64,000 nucleotides of DNA, taken from positions 18,860 through 82,859 of the forward strand of contig JAIQFY010000016.1 in NCBI GenBank assembly GCA_020072965.1, given 5' to 3'. This document shows, in pieces, positions 35,456-42,847 of this stretch (its first letter is position 1; the number at the start of each line of letters is the position of its first letter). Source of the stretch: Terriglobia bacterium (GTDB lineage: Bacteria; Acidobacteriota; Terriglobia; JAIQFV01). Under the pieces are notes generated by a model, which was not told where the DNA came from, ran no database searches, and saw only the letters and a list, made by a program, of their open reading frames with translations. Position numbers and translations under genes: made by a program.

Positions 35456-38188
35456 CTACTCGTACCTCAGTGCCTCCATCGGATTTATCCGGGTTGCGCG
35501 GCGGGCCGGCAGGTAGCCGGCGGAGAGGGCCATCAGCGCCAGGAAGAACGCGATGGCTGCAAAGGCGAGCGGGTCCTTCGGGCTTATGCCGAAGAGCAGA
35601 ACCGAACTCAGCCCGAATGGGAGCGTTGTCAGCACATGCGAAACCAGGGCCGCTGCAGCCAGGCCGATTCCCGTGGCGAAGCCCACCAGCTTCATGATGC
35701 GTCCCAGGATCAACCCGAGAACGGAAATCGGTGTGGCGCCGAGGGCGATGCGAATCCCAACCTCACGGGTCCGCTGGGTGACGGCGTAAGCAATGGTCCC
35801 GTAGATGCCGACGCTCGCCAGGAACATGGCGAGGCTTCCGACGCAAAGCGCAAACAATGTCGCAATTTTCGAAGGAAGCCGCTGAAACCAGAGCGCATCA
35901 TCCATGCTGTGCACCGACGCCAGCGAAGTGAGGTTCTTGTCAATGGATGCGGCCGTCCCCAGGATCAGCGGAATGGAGGAAGTGGCTTCCCCCCTTGTCC
36001 GAACGAACACATCAGCGAGGGGCGCATCCGGCGCGGCCGGTAGATACAGATAAAATGGTTCCACGCGTCCCAAGGCAACTGTGCATGCGTCCCGCGCCAC
36101 GCCGATCACTTCCATGGGGGCTCGCGTCTTACCCACCAAAACGATTTTTCCCAGTGGATTCTCGTCGGGCCAGAGGTGCCGCGCCGTCGATTCTGTGATG
36201 ATCAGGACCGACATATGCCGGGCCAGATCCGCCGCAGTGAAATCGCGTCCTTGAACCAGGTCGATCCCGAAGACCGAAAGAAACCCGGGTGATATGTGGT
36301 TATCAAAGGCGCGCTCCGTGGATCCTTCAGCGACCGAAATCGTGTTGGTGCCGGCGCCCAACAGCGGCACGTGGTCGGCAAAGGCAACTCCTGTCACTGC
36401 GGGAAGCGCGGAGAGCTTCTCAGCAAGCTGTTCACGTAAGGCGGCCGCATGCTCCCCGTCAAACCCGAGATTCTCGATGCCGGAGAATTCAATGTCGACG
36501 ACATGATGTGTCTCCAGTCCGGGAAGGGCGGCCTGCCCACGCACCATCCCCCGCGCCAGCAGGCCGGCATTGACCAGCAGCACCAGGCTGAACAGCACCT
36601 GCGCCGTGATCAGCGCATCGCGCCCGCTGACCCGCAACCAGCGCCGGTTCGTTGTCCACTGCGCGACGTGATCTTGCAGCGCATCGCGAAAATCAACGCG
36701 CGAGGAGGCAACCGCTGCCATTACGCTGAACAGGACGCCCGCCACGACCGACACCGCAAAAGTGCCTGCGAGCACCCGGAGATCCGGCGTGAACCGGAAT
36801 GTGAACACATAAAGGTCGGTGAACCTGAAAATGATGCGTTCTTGAATCTCCATCCAAATGAAGTCGCACAGCCATGGAGAGACCATCAGCGCCAGGGAGC
36901 CCGCGGCCAGGCCGAGCAGCACGCCCTCTGTCAGCAGTTGTCTCACCAGCCTGCCGCGACTTGCCCCCAGCGCGGCTCGTACGGCCAGTTCCTTGCGACG
37001 AGCCGCGGAACGGGCAAGGAACAAATTGGCAAGATTGGCGCAAGCAATCAGCAGGACCATGCTGAAGCACCCCATGAGCAGTAAGGAGAGGGCCCGGAAT
37101 TGAGGATTGTTGGGCTCGATAAAATACGCCGGGGGATCGCCCTTTACGGCTGCGGTGAGGGGTTCCAATCGCTCTCGTGTTTCGAGCTGCTGCACCAGGA
37201 CCGTCAGCCCGGCCTGGGCCCGCTGAGGTCGGATGCCGGGCTTCAGCCGGCCCACCAGCCGGAACCGGGGCTCCTCTGAATGTGCAGCCCGGTCGCGGCC
37301 CGGCTCGACCATCGCCTCCATCCGCAACGGAACCCACAGGTCAGGCGGCACAGGAGGCAGGCCGGTTCCGACGAAATCGGCGGGCGCGATCCCTATGATC
37401 GTGACGTGCGTGCCATACAACAGCACAGTCTGCCCCAGCACCCCGGGGTCCGCCTGAAAGCGGCGCTGCCACGAGGAGAAACTGAGGACGGCGACCGGGT
37501 TTCCACCGGGTGATTCCTGCGGGGTGAATGTTCGGCCTGCAATCGCTTCGATACCGAGCACAGAAAAGTAATTCTCGGACACCAGCTTGGTGAGGATCTG
37601 CCGGGGCTCTCCGTGCCTGGCCCGGTCGAGGTCGGGGAGTTGGGCCAGGACGGTACTGTATTCGGCCTCCGCCACCACCCCCTCAAACACCGCGTTGTGC
37701 TCACTGAGATGCCGGAATTCAGCGTTTGAGAAGGCCGTGCCCGTGCCCCCTTTGCGCGCCTCTCGCTTGAGAACAACCAGGCCATTCGGATCTTTGACAG
37801 GAAGTGACCGCAGGGCGAGCGCGTTGTACGCCGTAATCACCAGCGTCGTGCCGATGACGCCGACGGCCAACGTCAGGATAGTCGTGAGGGCGAAAGACGG
37901 GCTGTGTCGAAGGGAGCGGCCAGCGTAACGAAAATCCAGGATCAGTTCTTCGAGATACCGTACCCGCCGCGTGTCGCGGCACTCCTCTTTCCGCTGTTCC
38001 ACGCCGCCCATGGCTCGCATCGCGGCGTGGCGCGCCTCTTCAGCGGACATGCCCCGGGAGAGGTACTCCTCGGTTTTCAGCTCGATGTGATAGTGGAGTT
38101 CGTCGTCCAGTTCCTGTTCGACCTGGCGCCGGCGGAAAAGCGAACGCAACCTCAATGGCACGGTGTACCACCAGTGTTCTAATCGCAT
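35456..38188 (-). CDS. ADOP-family orphan permease, long form, in a PadR operon
   Basis: 910 residues, the longest of the six. GGGGGAG lies 6 bases before the ATG. The N-terminal extension (LRSLFRRRQVEQELDDELHY, then GGVEQRKEECRDTRR) is followed by the first permease segment (YAGRSLRHSPSFALTTILTL) in which the usual LGIGANT is changed to VGVIGTT. FtsX block 1 contains FSMVLLIACANLANLFLARS and RRKELAVRAALGASRGRLVR; the last block has AYAVTQRTREVGIRIALGAT and ends YLPARRATRINPMEALRYE. An extra hydrophobic segment (VSHVLTTLPFGLSSVLLFGI) lies near the end. It is 27 bases downstream of padR and surely co-transcribed. No ATPase is adjacent. Confidence 0.94.
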   Translation of the reverse strand: MRLEHWWYTVPLRLRSLFRRRQVEQELDDELHYHIELKTEEYLSRGMSAEEARHAAMRAMGGVEQRKEECRDTRRVRYLEELILDFRYAGRSLRHSPSFALTTILTLAVGVIGTTLVITAYNALALRSLPVKDPNGLVVLKREARKGGTGTAFSNAEFRHLSEHNAVFEGVVAEAEYSTVLAQLPDLDRARHGEPRQILTKLVSENYFSVLGIEAIAGRTFTPQESPGGNPVAVLSFSSWQRRFQADPGVLGQTVLLYGTHVTIIGIAPADFVGTGLPPVPPDLWVPLRMEAMVEPGRDRAAHSEEPRFRLVGRLKPGIRPQRAQAGLTVLVQQLETRERLEPLTAAVKGDPPAYFIEPNNPQFRALSLLLMGCFSMVLLIACANLANLFLARSAARRKELAVRAALGASRGRLVRQLLTEGVLLGLAAGSLALMVSPWLCDFIWMEIQERIIFRFTDLYVFTFRFTPDLRVLAGTFAVSVVAGVLFSVMAAVASSRVDFRDALQDHVAQWTTNRRWLRVSGRDALITAQVLFSLVLLVNAGLLARGMVRGQAALPGLETHHVVDIEFSGIENLGFDGEHAAALREQLAEKLSALPAVTGVAFADHVPLLGAGTNTISVAEGSTERAFDNHISPGFLSVFGIDLVQGRDFTAADLARHMSVLIITESTARHLWPDENPLGKIVLVGKTRAPMEVIGVARDACTVALGRVEPFYLYLPAAPDAPLADVFVRTRGEATSSIPLILGTAASIDKNLTSLASVHSMDDALWFQRLPSKIATLFALCVGSLAMFLASVGIYGTIAYAVTQRTREVGIRIALGATPISVLGLILGRIMKLVGFATGIGLAAAALVSHVLTTLPFGLSSVLLFGISPKDPLAFAAIAFFLALMALSAGYLPARRATRINPMEALRYE

Positions 38189-38215
38189 GAGGACTCCCCC
38201 GGGCGCCGACTGCGC

Positions 38216-38551
38216 TTACACCTGCTTCATTTTCACCACCATCGAGATGGCGGCAGAGAGGCGGTTCCATTGGTGCGCTTCGCGCTCGAGCTGCCTTCGG
38301 CCGAGGCGGGTGAGGGAATAATACTTGGCGCGCCGGTTGTTCTCGCTGGCCTTCCACTCGGAATCGATCCAGCCCTCCTGCTCCAGCTTGTGCAGGGCGG
38401 GATAGAGCGATCCATCGCTGACCTGCAAGACGTCTCGCGACACCTGCTTGAGACGCTGGCTGATCGCAAACCCGTTGAGGGGCTCCAGAGCGAGGATCTT
38501 CAAGAGAAGCAAGTCCAGGGTACCCTGGACCAGATCGGGCGGTTTGCTCAT
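38216..38551 (-). CDS. PadR-family transcriptional repressor
   Basis: 111 residues from the ATG at 38551, which has GAGGAG 5 bases upstream; the frame runs 11 codons further without support. PadR motifs: LVQGTLDLLLLKILALEPLN, VLQVSDGSLYPALHKLEQEG, ENNRRAKYYSLTRLGRRQL. It is a clear paralogue of the PadR at 26840-27172 and, like it, heads an operon with a long-form ADOP permease. It likely represses its own operon. Confidence 0.94.
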   Translation of the reverse strand: MSKPPDLVQGTLDLLLLKILALEPLNGFAISQRLKQVSRDVLQVSDGSLYPALHKLEQEGWIDSEWKASENNRRAKYYSLTRLGRRQLEREAHQWNRLSAAISMVVKMKQV

Positions 38552-38576
38552 ACACTCTCCTCGGTTACCGAGCGCA

Positions 38577-38610
38577 GGATACATGAACTCCCCTCGGTAA
38601 GCAAGGGGAA
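38577..38610 (-). promoter_or_regulatory. Putative PadR-operon promoter block
   Basis: Leftward TTCCCCTTGC (38610-38601) and TGTATCCT (38584-38577) match the block upstream of the other padR gene, with one base less between them. A palindrome CTCGGTTACCGAG lies just downstream at about 38560-38572 and may be part of the operator. The palindrome is not shared with the other operon. Confidence 0.5.
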
Positions 38611-38822
38611 TGGGAATCCGGTGGGGCGGGGCACTCCGGTGGAGAGAGGTATCCTGCTCGCATCCTTTCCATTATCCAAATCGGCAGCGGTAGCATCAGG
38701 AGAGAATGAAGTGTCGAAAAAGGGGGCCTGTCCGGGGAAAGGATTCGCTTCAATCGCCCTGATTCGGCGGATGGAACAGGGGAGGATGCGACTCCATTTT
38801 TTTCGCTTCGGGATCCGCAATC

Positions 38823-39125
38823 TCAGACCTTGGCGGAAAGCTGCCGTTTGATGGCCTGGATGGCCGGCTCATGGCGCCGGTAAAACGTCCACTGCTTGAT
38901 CCGCTTGGATTTGAGAAAGCCGGCATGCGACAGGATCTTCAGATGTTCACTCGCGGTGGGCTGGCTCACGCCGAGCTTTTGCGCAATCAACACGCCGCAC
39001 ACCCCGTCTTTCACCAGATCGCCATCCCGCTGCGGTGGAAAGTTAGCTGCCGGCTCCTTGAGCCACTCCAGAATCTGGAGCCGCCGCCGGTTCGCCAGGG
39101 CTCGCAGGATGAGTTCAAATTTCAT
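38823..39125 (-). CDS. ArsR-family winged-helix regulator
   Basis: About 100 residues from the ATG at 39125; an in-frame TTG five codons upstream is the alternative and neither has a strong ribosome site. ArsR pattern: LRALANRRRLQILEWLKEP at the start, then GVCGVLIAQKLGVSQPTASE and HLKILSHAGFLKSKRIKQWT, with wing FYRRHEPAIQ. The ELCVCDL metal-binding motif is absent, though one Cys lies in KDGVCGVLI, so metal sensing is doubtful. No obvious target gene is adjacent; it stands between the PadR operon and the dehydratase. Confidence 0.88.
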   Translation of the reverse strand: MKFELILRALANRRRLQILEWLKEPAANFPPQRDGDLVKDGVCGVLIAQKLGVSQPTASEHLKILSHAGFLKSKRIKQWTFYRRHEPAIQAIKRQLSAKV

Positions 39126-39747
39126 ATCAGTACTGTCCAATTAAGACCCGAAGAGATTCCACAGCTTAGGAATTGGTTTCCATCCAGTTTCGCCGGCCGA
39201 TTCGAAGAACCCTTGCGAAATCGGGGTGTTGTCGAAAATCTGGACGCTGAGACTGTGGAAAGTTTGGGCGGCCGGACAACAGCACGCGACGATCCCGGCG
39301 GCCGAGGTCTTGCTCCGTTCGGTTCACAAGATCTGAAATTTCAAATTTGAGATCGGGAACTGACCGGAGATGGAACAGACGAACAGCCCCGGCGAAGGGG
39401 GCCAAAACGGCGCTGCGACCTTCAACTCGCGTCCCGGATCACTCCACCGGGAAAACAGAGAGGAGATCGTGAAGGCTTCCCCGGGCTCAGTTCAGAGAGC
39501 AGCTCCCACTTCGGGAGTCAGATTCAAGGGAACGCAGGAAAAATTGACATCGAAAAATCTTATCCCACCTCCATCCACCCGGTCATCCAAACAGTGAGAG
39601 CGCGATGCCCGATACTTTACTGGAAAGTTCAAATTTCATATAGACAATTAGCCAACTGCCTAAGTATAATGCCTTCCCCCGGGACAACGCAACATCAAAA
39701 ACGCCGCGGCGGGATGATTCCCAAAAGCAGCAGAAAGCAGAGCCTCC
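39126..39747. other. Gene-free spacer
   Basis: I see no gene in these 622 bases. It holds an AT-rich palindromic string GATCTGAAATTTCAAATTTG (about 39330-39349) that recurs in variants at about 20385 and 23808. The promoters of the divergent ArsR and dehydratase genes should lie here; a TATAGACAATTAG stretch at about 39638-39650 is the most promoter-like part near the dehydratase. Confidence 0.4.
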
Positions 39748-40707
39748 ATGACCCCACGGGCGATAGAACAGGAAGAAATCCGCAGCGTGGAGCACTTGAT
39801 TCGACCGCACATTCGCCGCACACCAGCAATGGAAATCTCCGGAGCGGAAGTGGGTTTGGCGCCCAATCCGGTGGTTCTCAAGCTCGAGCTCTTTCAACAC
39901 ACCGGATCCTTCAAGGTGCGCGGAGCTTTTACCAACATGCTGCGGCGCGAGGTCCCTCCGGCAGGAGTTGTTGCCGCCTCGGGAGGAAATCATGGCGTGG
40001 CGGTGGCTTACGCCGCGATGAAGCTCGGCAAGCCGGCAAGGATCTTTGTTCCCGAGGTGGCTTCGCCCTCAAAACAGAAGCTCATCCGGGCCCTCGGGGC
40101 CGATCTGGTGGTGACGGGGGAGCGTTACGCCGATGCGCTGGCCGCCAGTGAAGAGTGGGTGAAGAATTCGGGGGCCCTGGCGATCCACGCCTATGACCAA
40201 CGCGAGACGCTGCTGGGACAGGGCACGCTGGGGCTGGAGTTTCAGCAGCAGGATTCGAGCCTTGATTCACTCCTCGTGGCGGTCGGGGGTGGCGGGCTGA
40301 TCGGTGGTATCGCTGCATGGTATGCGGGGGGCATCAAGCTGATCGCGGTGGAACCGGAGGAAGCGCCTACCCTGGAGTGGGCCCTCAAGGCGGGCCGTCC
40401 GGTGGATGCCCCGGCCGGAGGCATTGCCGCCGACTCGCTCGCCCCGAAGCGAGTCGGTGAACTCATGTTCCCGATCGCCCAGAAGTACGTCCAGAGCGTC
40501 GTGCTCGTCTCCGATGAATCCATTGTGCGGGCGCAGCAGGTGCTCTGGGATCATGTGAGGATCGTCGCGGAACCCGGCGGCGCTGCCGTGCTCGCGGCAT
40601 TGGTGTCCGGCCGATACTCGCCTGAGCCCGGAGAACGGGTCGGGATGGTCATTTGCGGCGGAAACACGGATGCCGTTCGATTCCCATCGCCCGGTGGTGC
40701 CCGCTGA
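39748..40707 (+). CDS. Threonine/serine dehydratase (PLP fold type II)
   Basis: 319 residues, the length of the catalytic domain without a regulatory ACT domain, so it resembles catabolic dehydratases. PLP lysine is Lys56 in HTGSFKVRGA. SGGNHGVAVAYAAMKLG is the substrate loop and VAVGGGGLIGGIAAWY the phosphate-binding glycine loop. FVPEVASPSKQKLIRALGAD and LLGQGTLGLEFQQQ are family segments. It deaminates threonine or serine to 2-oxobutyrate or pyruvate via reactive enamines. A RidA gene, which clears those enamines, lies 187 bases downstream on the same strand. The ribosome site is weak. A hydroxyectoine-type (EutB) or other amino-acid specificity cannot be excluded. Confidence 0.92.
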   Translation: MTPRAIEQEEIRSVEHLIRPHIRRTPAMEISGAEVGLAPNPVVLKLELFQHTGSFKVRGAFTNMLRREVPPAGVVAASGGNHGVAVAYAAMKLGKPARIFVPEVASPSKQKLIRALGADLVVTGERYADALAASEEWVKNSGALAIHAYDQRETLLGQGTLGLEFQQQDSSLDSLLVAVGGGGLIGGIAAWYAGGIKLIAVEPEEAPTLEWALKAGRPVDAPAGGIAADSLAPKRVGELMFPIAQKYVQSVVLVSDESIVRAQQVLWDHVRIVAEPGGAAVLAALVSGRYSPEPGERVGMVICGGNTDAVRFPSPGGAR

Positions 40708-40807
40708 TCATGCACCAGGAGAGGTTCACAGCCCATTGAGGCGAGGAGACCGCACCAGCACATAAGGGCGCGCGACCCGAAAACCCCTTCGAAGTTTCTG
40801 GAGGGTT

Positions 40808-40869
40808 AGGGACAGACACCTTCTCTTAAGCAACTTCGTAGAATGGCAGCAAAGCAGGTGTCTGTCCCT
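40808..40869. repeat. GGGACAGACACC hairpin repeat
   Basis: Inverted repeat AGGGACAGACACCT (40808-40821) and AGGTGTCTGTCCCT (40856-40869), followed by CTTTTT. Same arms as the hairpin at 35004-35063. It sits between the dehydratase and ridA genes and could act as a weak terminator between them. Confidence 0.7.
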
Positions 40870-40894
40870 CTTTTTAAAGTAGCAGGAGGACACC

Positions 40895-41350
40895 ATGTCG
40901 GTTTACGAGAAGCTGAAAGAGATGAATATTACGCTTCCCCCGCTTTCAGCGCCTGTGGCGGCCTTTGTGCCGTTTGTGCAGGCCGGAAATCTTTTGTTTC
41001 TTTCCGGTCATATTGCGAAAAAAGATGGAAAGCCGTGGAGTGGAAAGGTAGGCTCTGAAATCACGGTGGCCGAAGCGCAGCTAGCAGCCCGCGCCGTCGC
41101 GATCGATCTGATAGGGACCTTGCAGGCGGCTACGGGAGATTTGGGCCGCATCCGGCGAATTGTCAAGCTGATGGTTCTGGTGAACAGCGCCCCCGCATTC
41201 ACCGAACAGCACCTGGTGGCGGATGGGGCCTCCGAATTGATCGGACAGCTCTTCGGAGATACGGGCGACCATGCCCGGAGCGCGTTCGGCGCTTCACAGA
41301 TTCCTTTTGGTTCCTCCGTAGAGATCGAGATGATCGCCGAAGTCAGGTAA
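40895..41350 (+). CDS. RidA-family enamine/imine deaminase
   Basis: 151 residues. The YjgF/RidA fold is recognisable from FVPFVQAGNLLFLSGHIAKK, RRIVKLMVLVNSAPAFTEQH and the C-terminal IPFGSSVEIEMIAEV; HARSAFGASQIPFG carries the conserved Arg-Ser stretch near the active site. This subgroup is longer than the 128-residue RidA and matches the YjgF-like family with an N-terminal extension (VYEKLKEMNITLPP). AGGAGG lies 7 bases upstream of the ATG. It probably hydrolyses 2-aminoacrylate or 2-aminocrotonate released by the neighbouring dehydratase. That pairing is inference from position and known chemistry. Confidence 0.92.
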   Translation: MSVYEKLKEMNITLPPLSAPVAAFVPFVQAGNLLFLSGHIAKKDGKPWSGKVGSEITVAEAQLAARAVAIDLIGTLQAATGDLGRIRRIVKLMVLVNSAPAFTEQHLVADGASELIGQLFGDTGDHARSAFGASQIPFGSSVEIEMIAEVR

Positions 41351-41515
41351 TCGATCCGTGATCAGGCGGGGCGGCTACCTCATTCTGCTATCTGCGAACG
41401 ATGTCGCCGCCATGGGGATCGAGAGTCTTGATGCGCGGCTTTGCCGCTTCCGCCGCAGGCGGACGGAAAGGCTCGGCCTTTCCGAGGGGGCCCATTCTTT
41501 TCCCCTATTTCTTAG

Positions 41516-41553
41516 GCTGGGGCCCGCACCGATGGATCGGGGCGGGCCCCAGC
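41516..41553. repeat. 12-bp-arm hairpin between convergent genes
   Basis: Perfect arms GCTGGGGCCCGC (41516-41527) and GCGGGCCCCAGC (41542-41553). It lies in the 345-bp gap between the convergent ridA and DinB genes and may stop both transcripts, though no T-run follows. The gap also holds GGCGGA/TCCGCC palindromes (41458, 41610) and no gene. Confidence 0.55.
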
Positions 41554-41695
41554 ATCCTATTGAAGAAAGAAACAAAGGACTGGTGACGGTGAGCCAAAGG
41601 CTTACCGTCCGCCGCGGCGGAGCTGCAAAGCGGCTTACTCTTTTCGAATCTCTTCGGAACCTGAAGAAAAAAACTCTTTGTGAGCCTTTGAGCCG

Positions 41696-42232
41696 TCAGC
41701 TTCTTTGTGCAGCCAGGCGGGCCTGAATTTCGCGCGTGAGATGCGGCACGAGGCCCACCATCCGCTCGATGAGCATCAGTTGTCCCCGGTGGTGCATTTC
41801 ATGTTCCTTGACCGAAAGAACCATTTCGAAGCGGCTCTTGAAGGGAGGAGTCATCCCCCGGCGCATCTCGACGCGCTCGGCCAGGAAGCTTTCCGTCAAT
41901 CCTTCGAGCCAACCCGACCATTTCTCGCCGGAACTGCGGAGCATCTCAAGCACCTCCTCCTTGCTTCGAGGCTTCTTCTCTTCGGCCGTCAACCGCTCGT
42001 GCAGCGATGGAAAGCCGAATCCTTCGATCGAACTTCGGTGTTCCTGGGCGTGAATTTGATACTGGGCACTGTATGCTAGCGAAATATGTGCCAGCAACTC
42101 AGCGACGCTGCGCGCGGCTGGGGCAGGTCGAAAACCATATTTCTCTTCAGGAATGTCCTGAGCGATGGTTATCGTATTCTTGCGGACGGTTCGAAAACTC
42201 TCGGCTAACTCTTTGGGTCCATAATAATTCAC
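41696..42232 (-). CDS. DinB-family four-helix protein
   Basis: 178 residues from a GTG at 42232, chosen because AAGGAG lies 7 bases upstream; the frame is open 68 codons further but runs into repeat DNA. DinB/YfiT pattern: PKELAESFRTVRKNTITIAQ at the start, VAELLAHISLAYSAQYQIH, and KEHEMHHRGQLMLIERMVG, giving the three-His metal site (His in LLAHIS and in KEHEMHH). Members are nickel- or zinc-binding, thiol-dependent transferases or of unknown role. It stands alone, convergent with ridA. Confidence 0.88.
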   Translation of the reverse strand: MNYYGPKELAESFRTVRKNTITIAQDIPEEKYGFRPAPAARSVAELLAHISLAYSAQYQIHAQEHRSSIEGFGFPSLHERLTAEEKKPRSKEEVLEMLRSSGEKWSGWLEGLTESFLAERVEMRRGMTPPFKSRFEMVLSVKEHEMHHRGQLMLIERMVGLVPHLTREIQARLAAQRS

Positions 42233-42847
42233 GCGATTTCTCCTTGGGTCAACTGACCTGAGTTTTACTTGCGATGGGATGGGCTTGAAGTATAACACGC
42301 AGAGGGTGCCGCAGGCATACCCTCTTTGCATCCCTGCGTTTCCCACCAAGAACCTTCCTTCATTGACCGCCATCATTCGCAGGCATGAAAAGAACCCATG
42401 CCTGCAGCACCTCGGCTCCCCTTCATCGAGGGACATCGCTGCGCCAAGGCGCCGCGGCTAAAGCCCAACGGTGGCCGCCTTGCGGCCTACGTTGGGAATC
42501 CGGACCCACCATGTTTTCACAACCCCGATGGGGTTGTGGCCGGGGGGCGACGTTGACCCAGCGTAAGCCGCAAGGCGGCTAACACTGGGCTCCATTTCGC
42601 TGCGCCGTTGGCGCAGGCACAGCAAGCCATACAGAATTCCCTTCACTCCCATTCATCGGGGTTGCTTGGGAATACATTTGCCCATCCTCCTTCCCATCAG
42701 AAACCTCTCTTGATCGACCGGCATCGTTCGCAGGCATGAAATAAGCCCATGCCTGCGGCACACCGGGCAAGAAAATCTGAACCCCGTCAGGACTCTCTAC
42801 GTATCTAAAGCAACACGCTGACGGCATTCCATCGCGGGGGAGATTTC
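42233..42847. repeat. Spacer with paired GCAGGCATG hairpins
   Basis: No gene in 615 bases between divergent DinB and ADOP genes. Two similar units of about 55 bases, each ending CGCAGGCATGAAA...CCCATGCCTGC-GCAC (hairpins 42378-42407 and 42729-42757), lie 351 bases apart in the same orientation. Between them are GTTGGGAATCCGG and CCAACGGTGGCC-type GC-rich hairpins (about 42465-42580). Confidence 0.6.

Noticed and set aside
38823..39125. Metal-sensing ArsR
   Set aside because: The ELCVCDL-type cysteine pair is missing.
39166..39405. 79-codon minus ORF upstream of the ArsR gene
   Set aside because: Includes the dispersed AT-rich string and has no motif or ribosome site.
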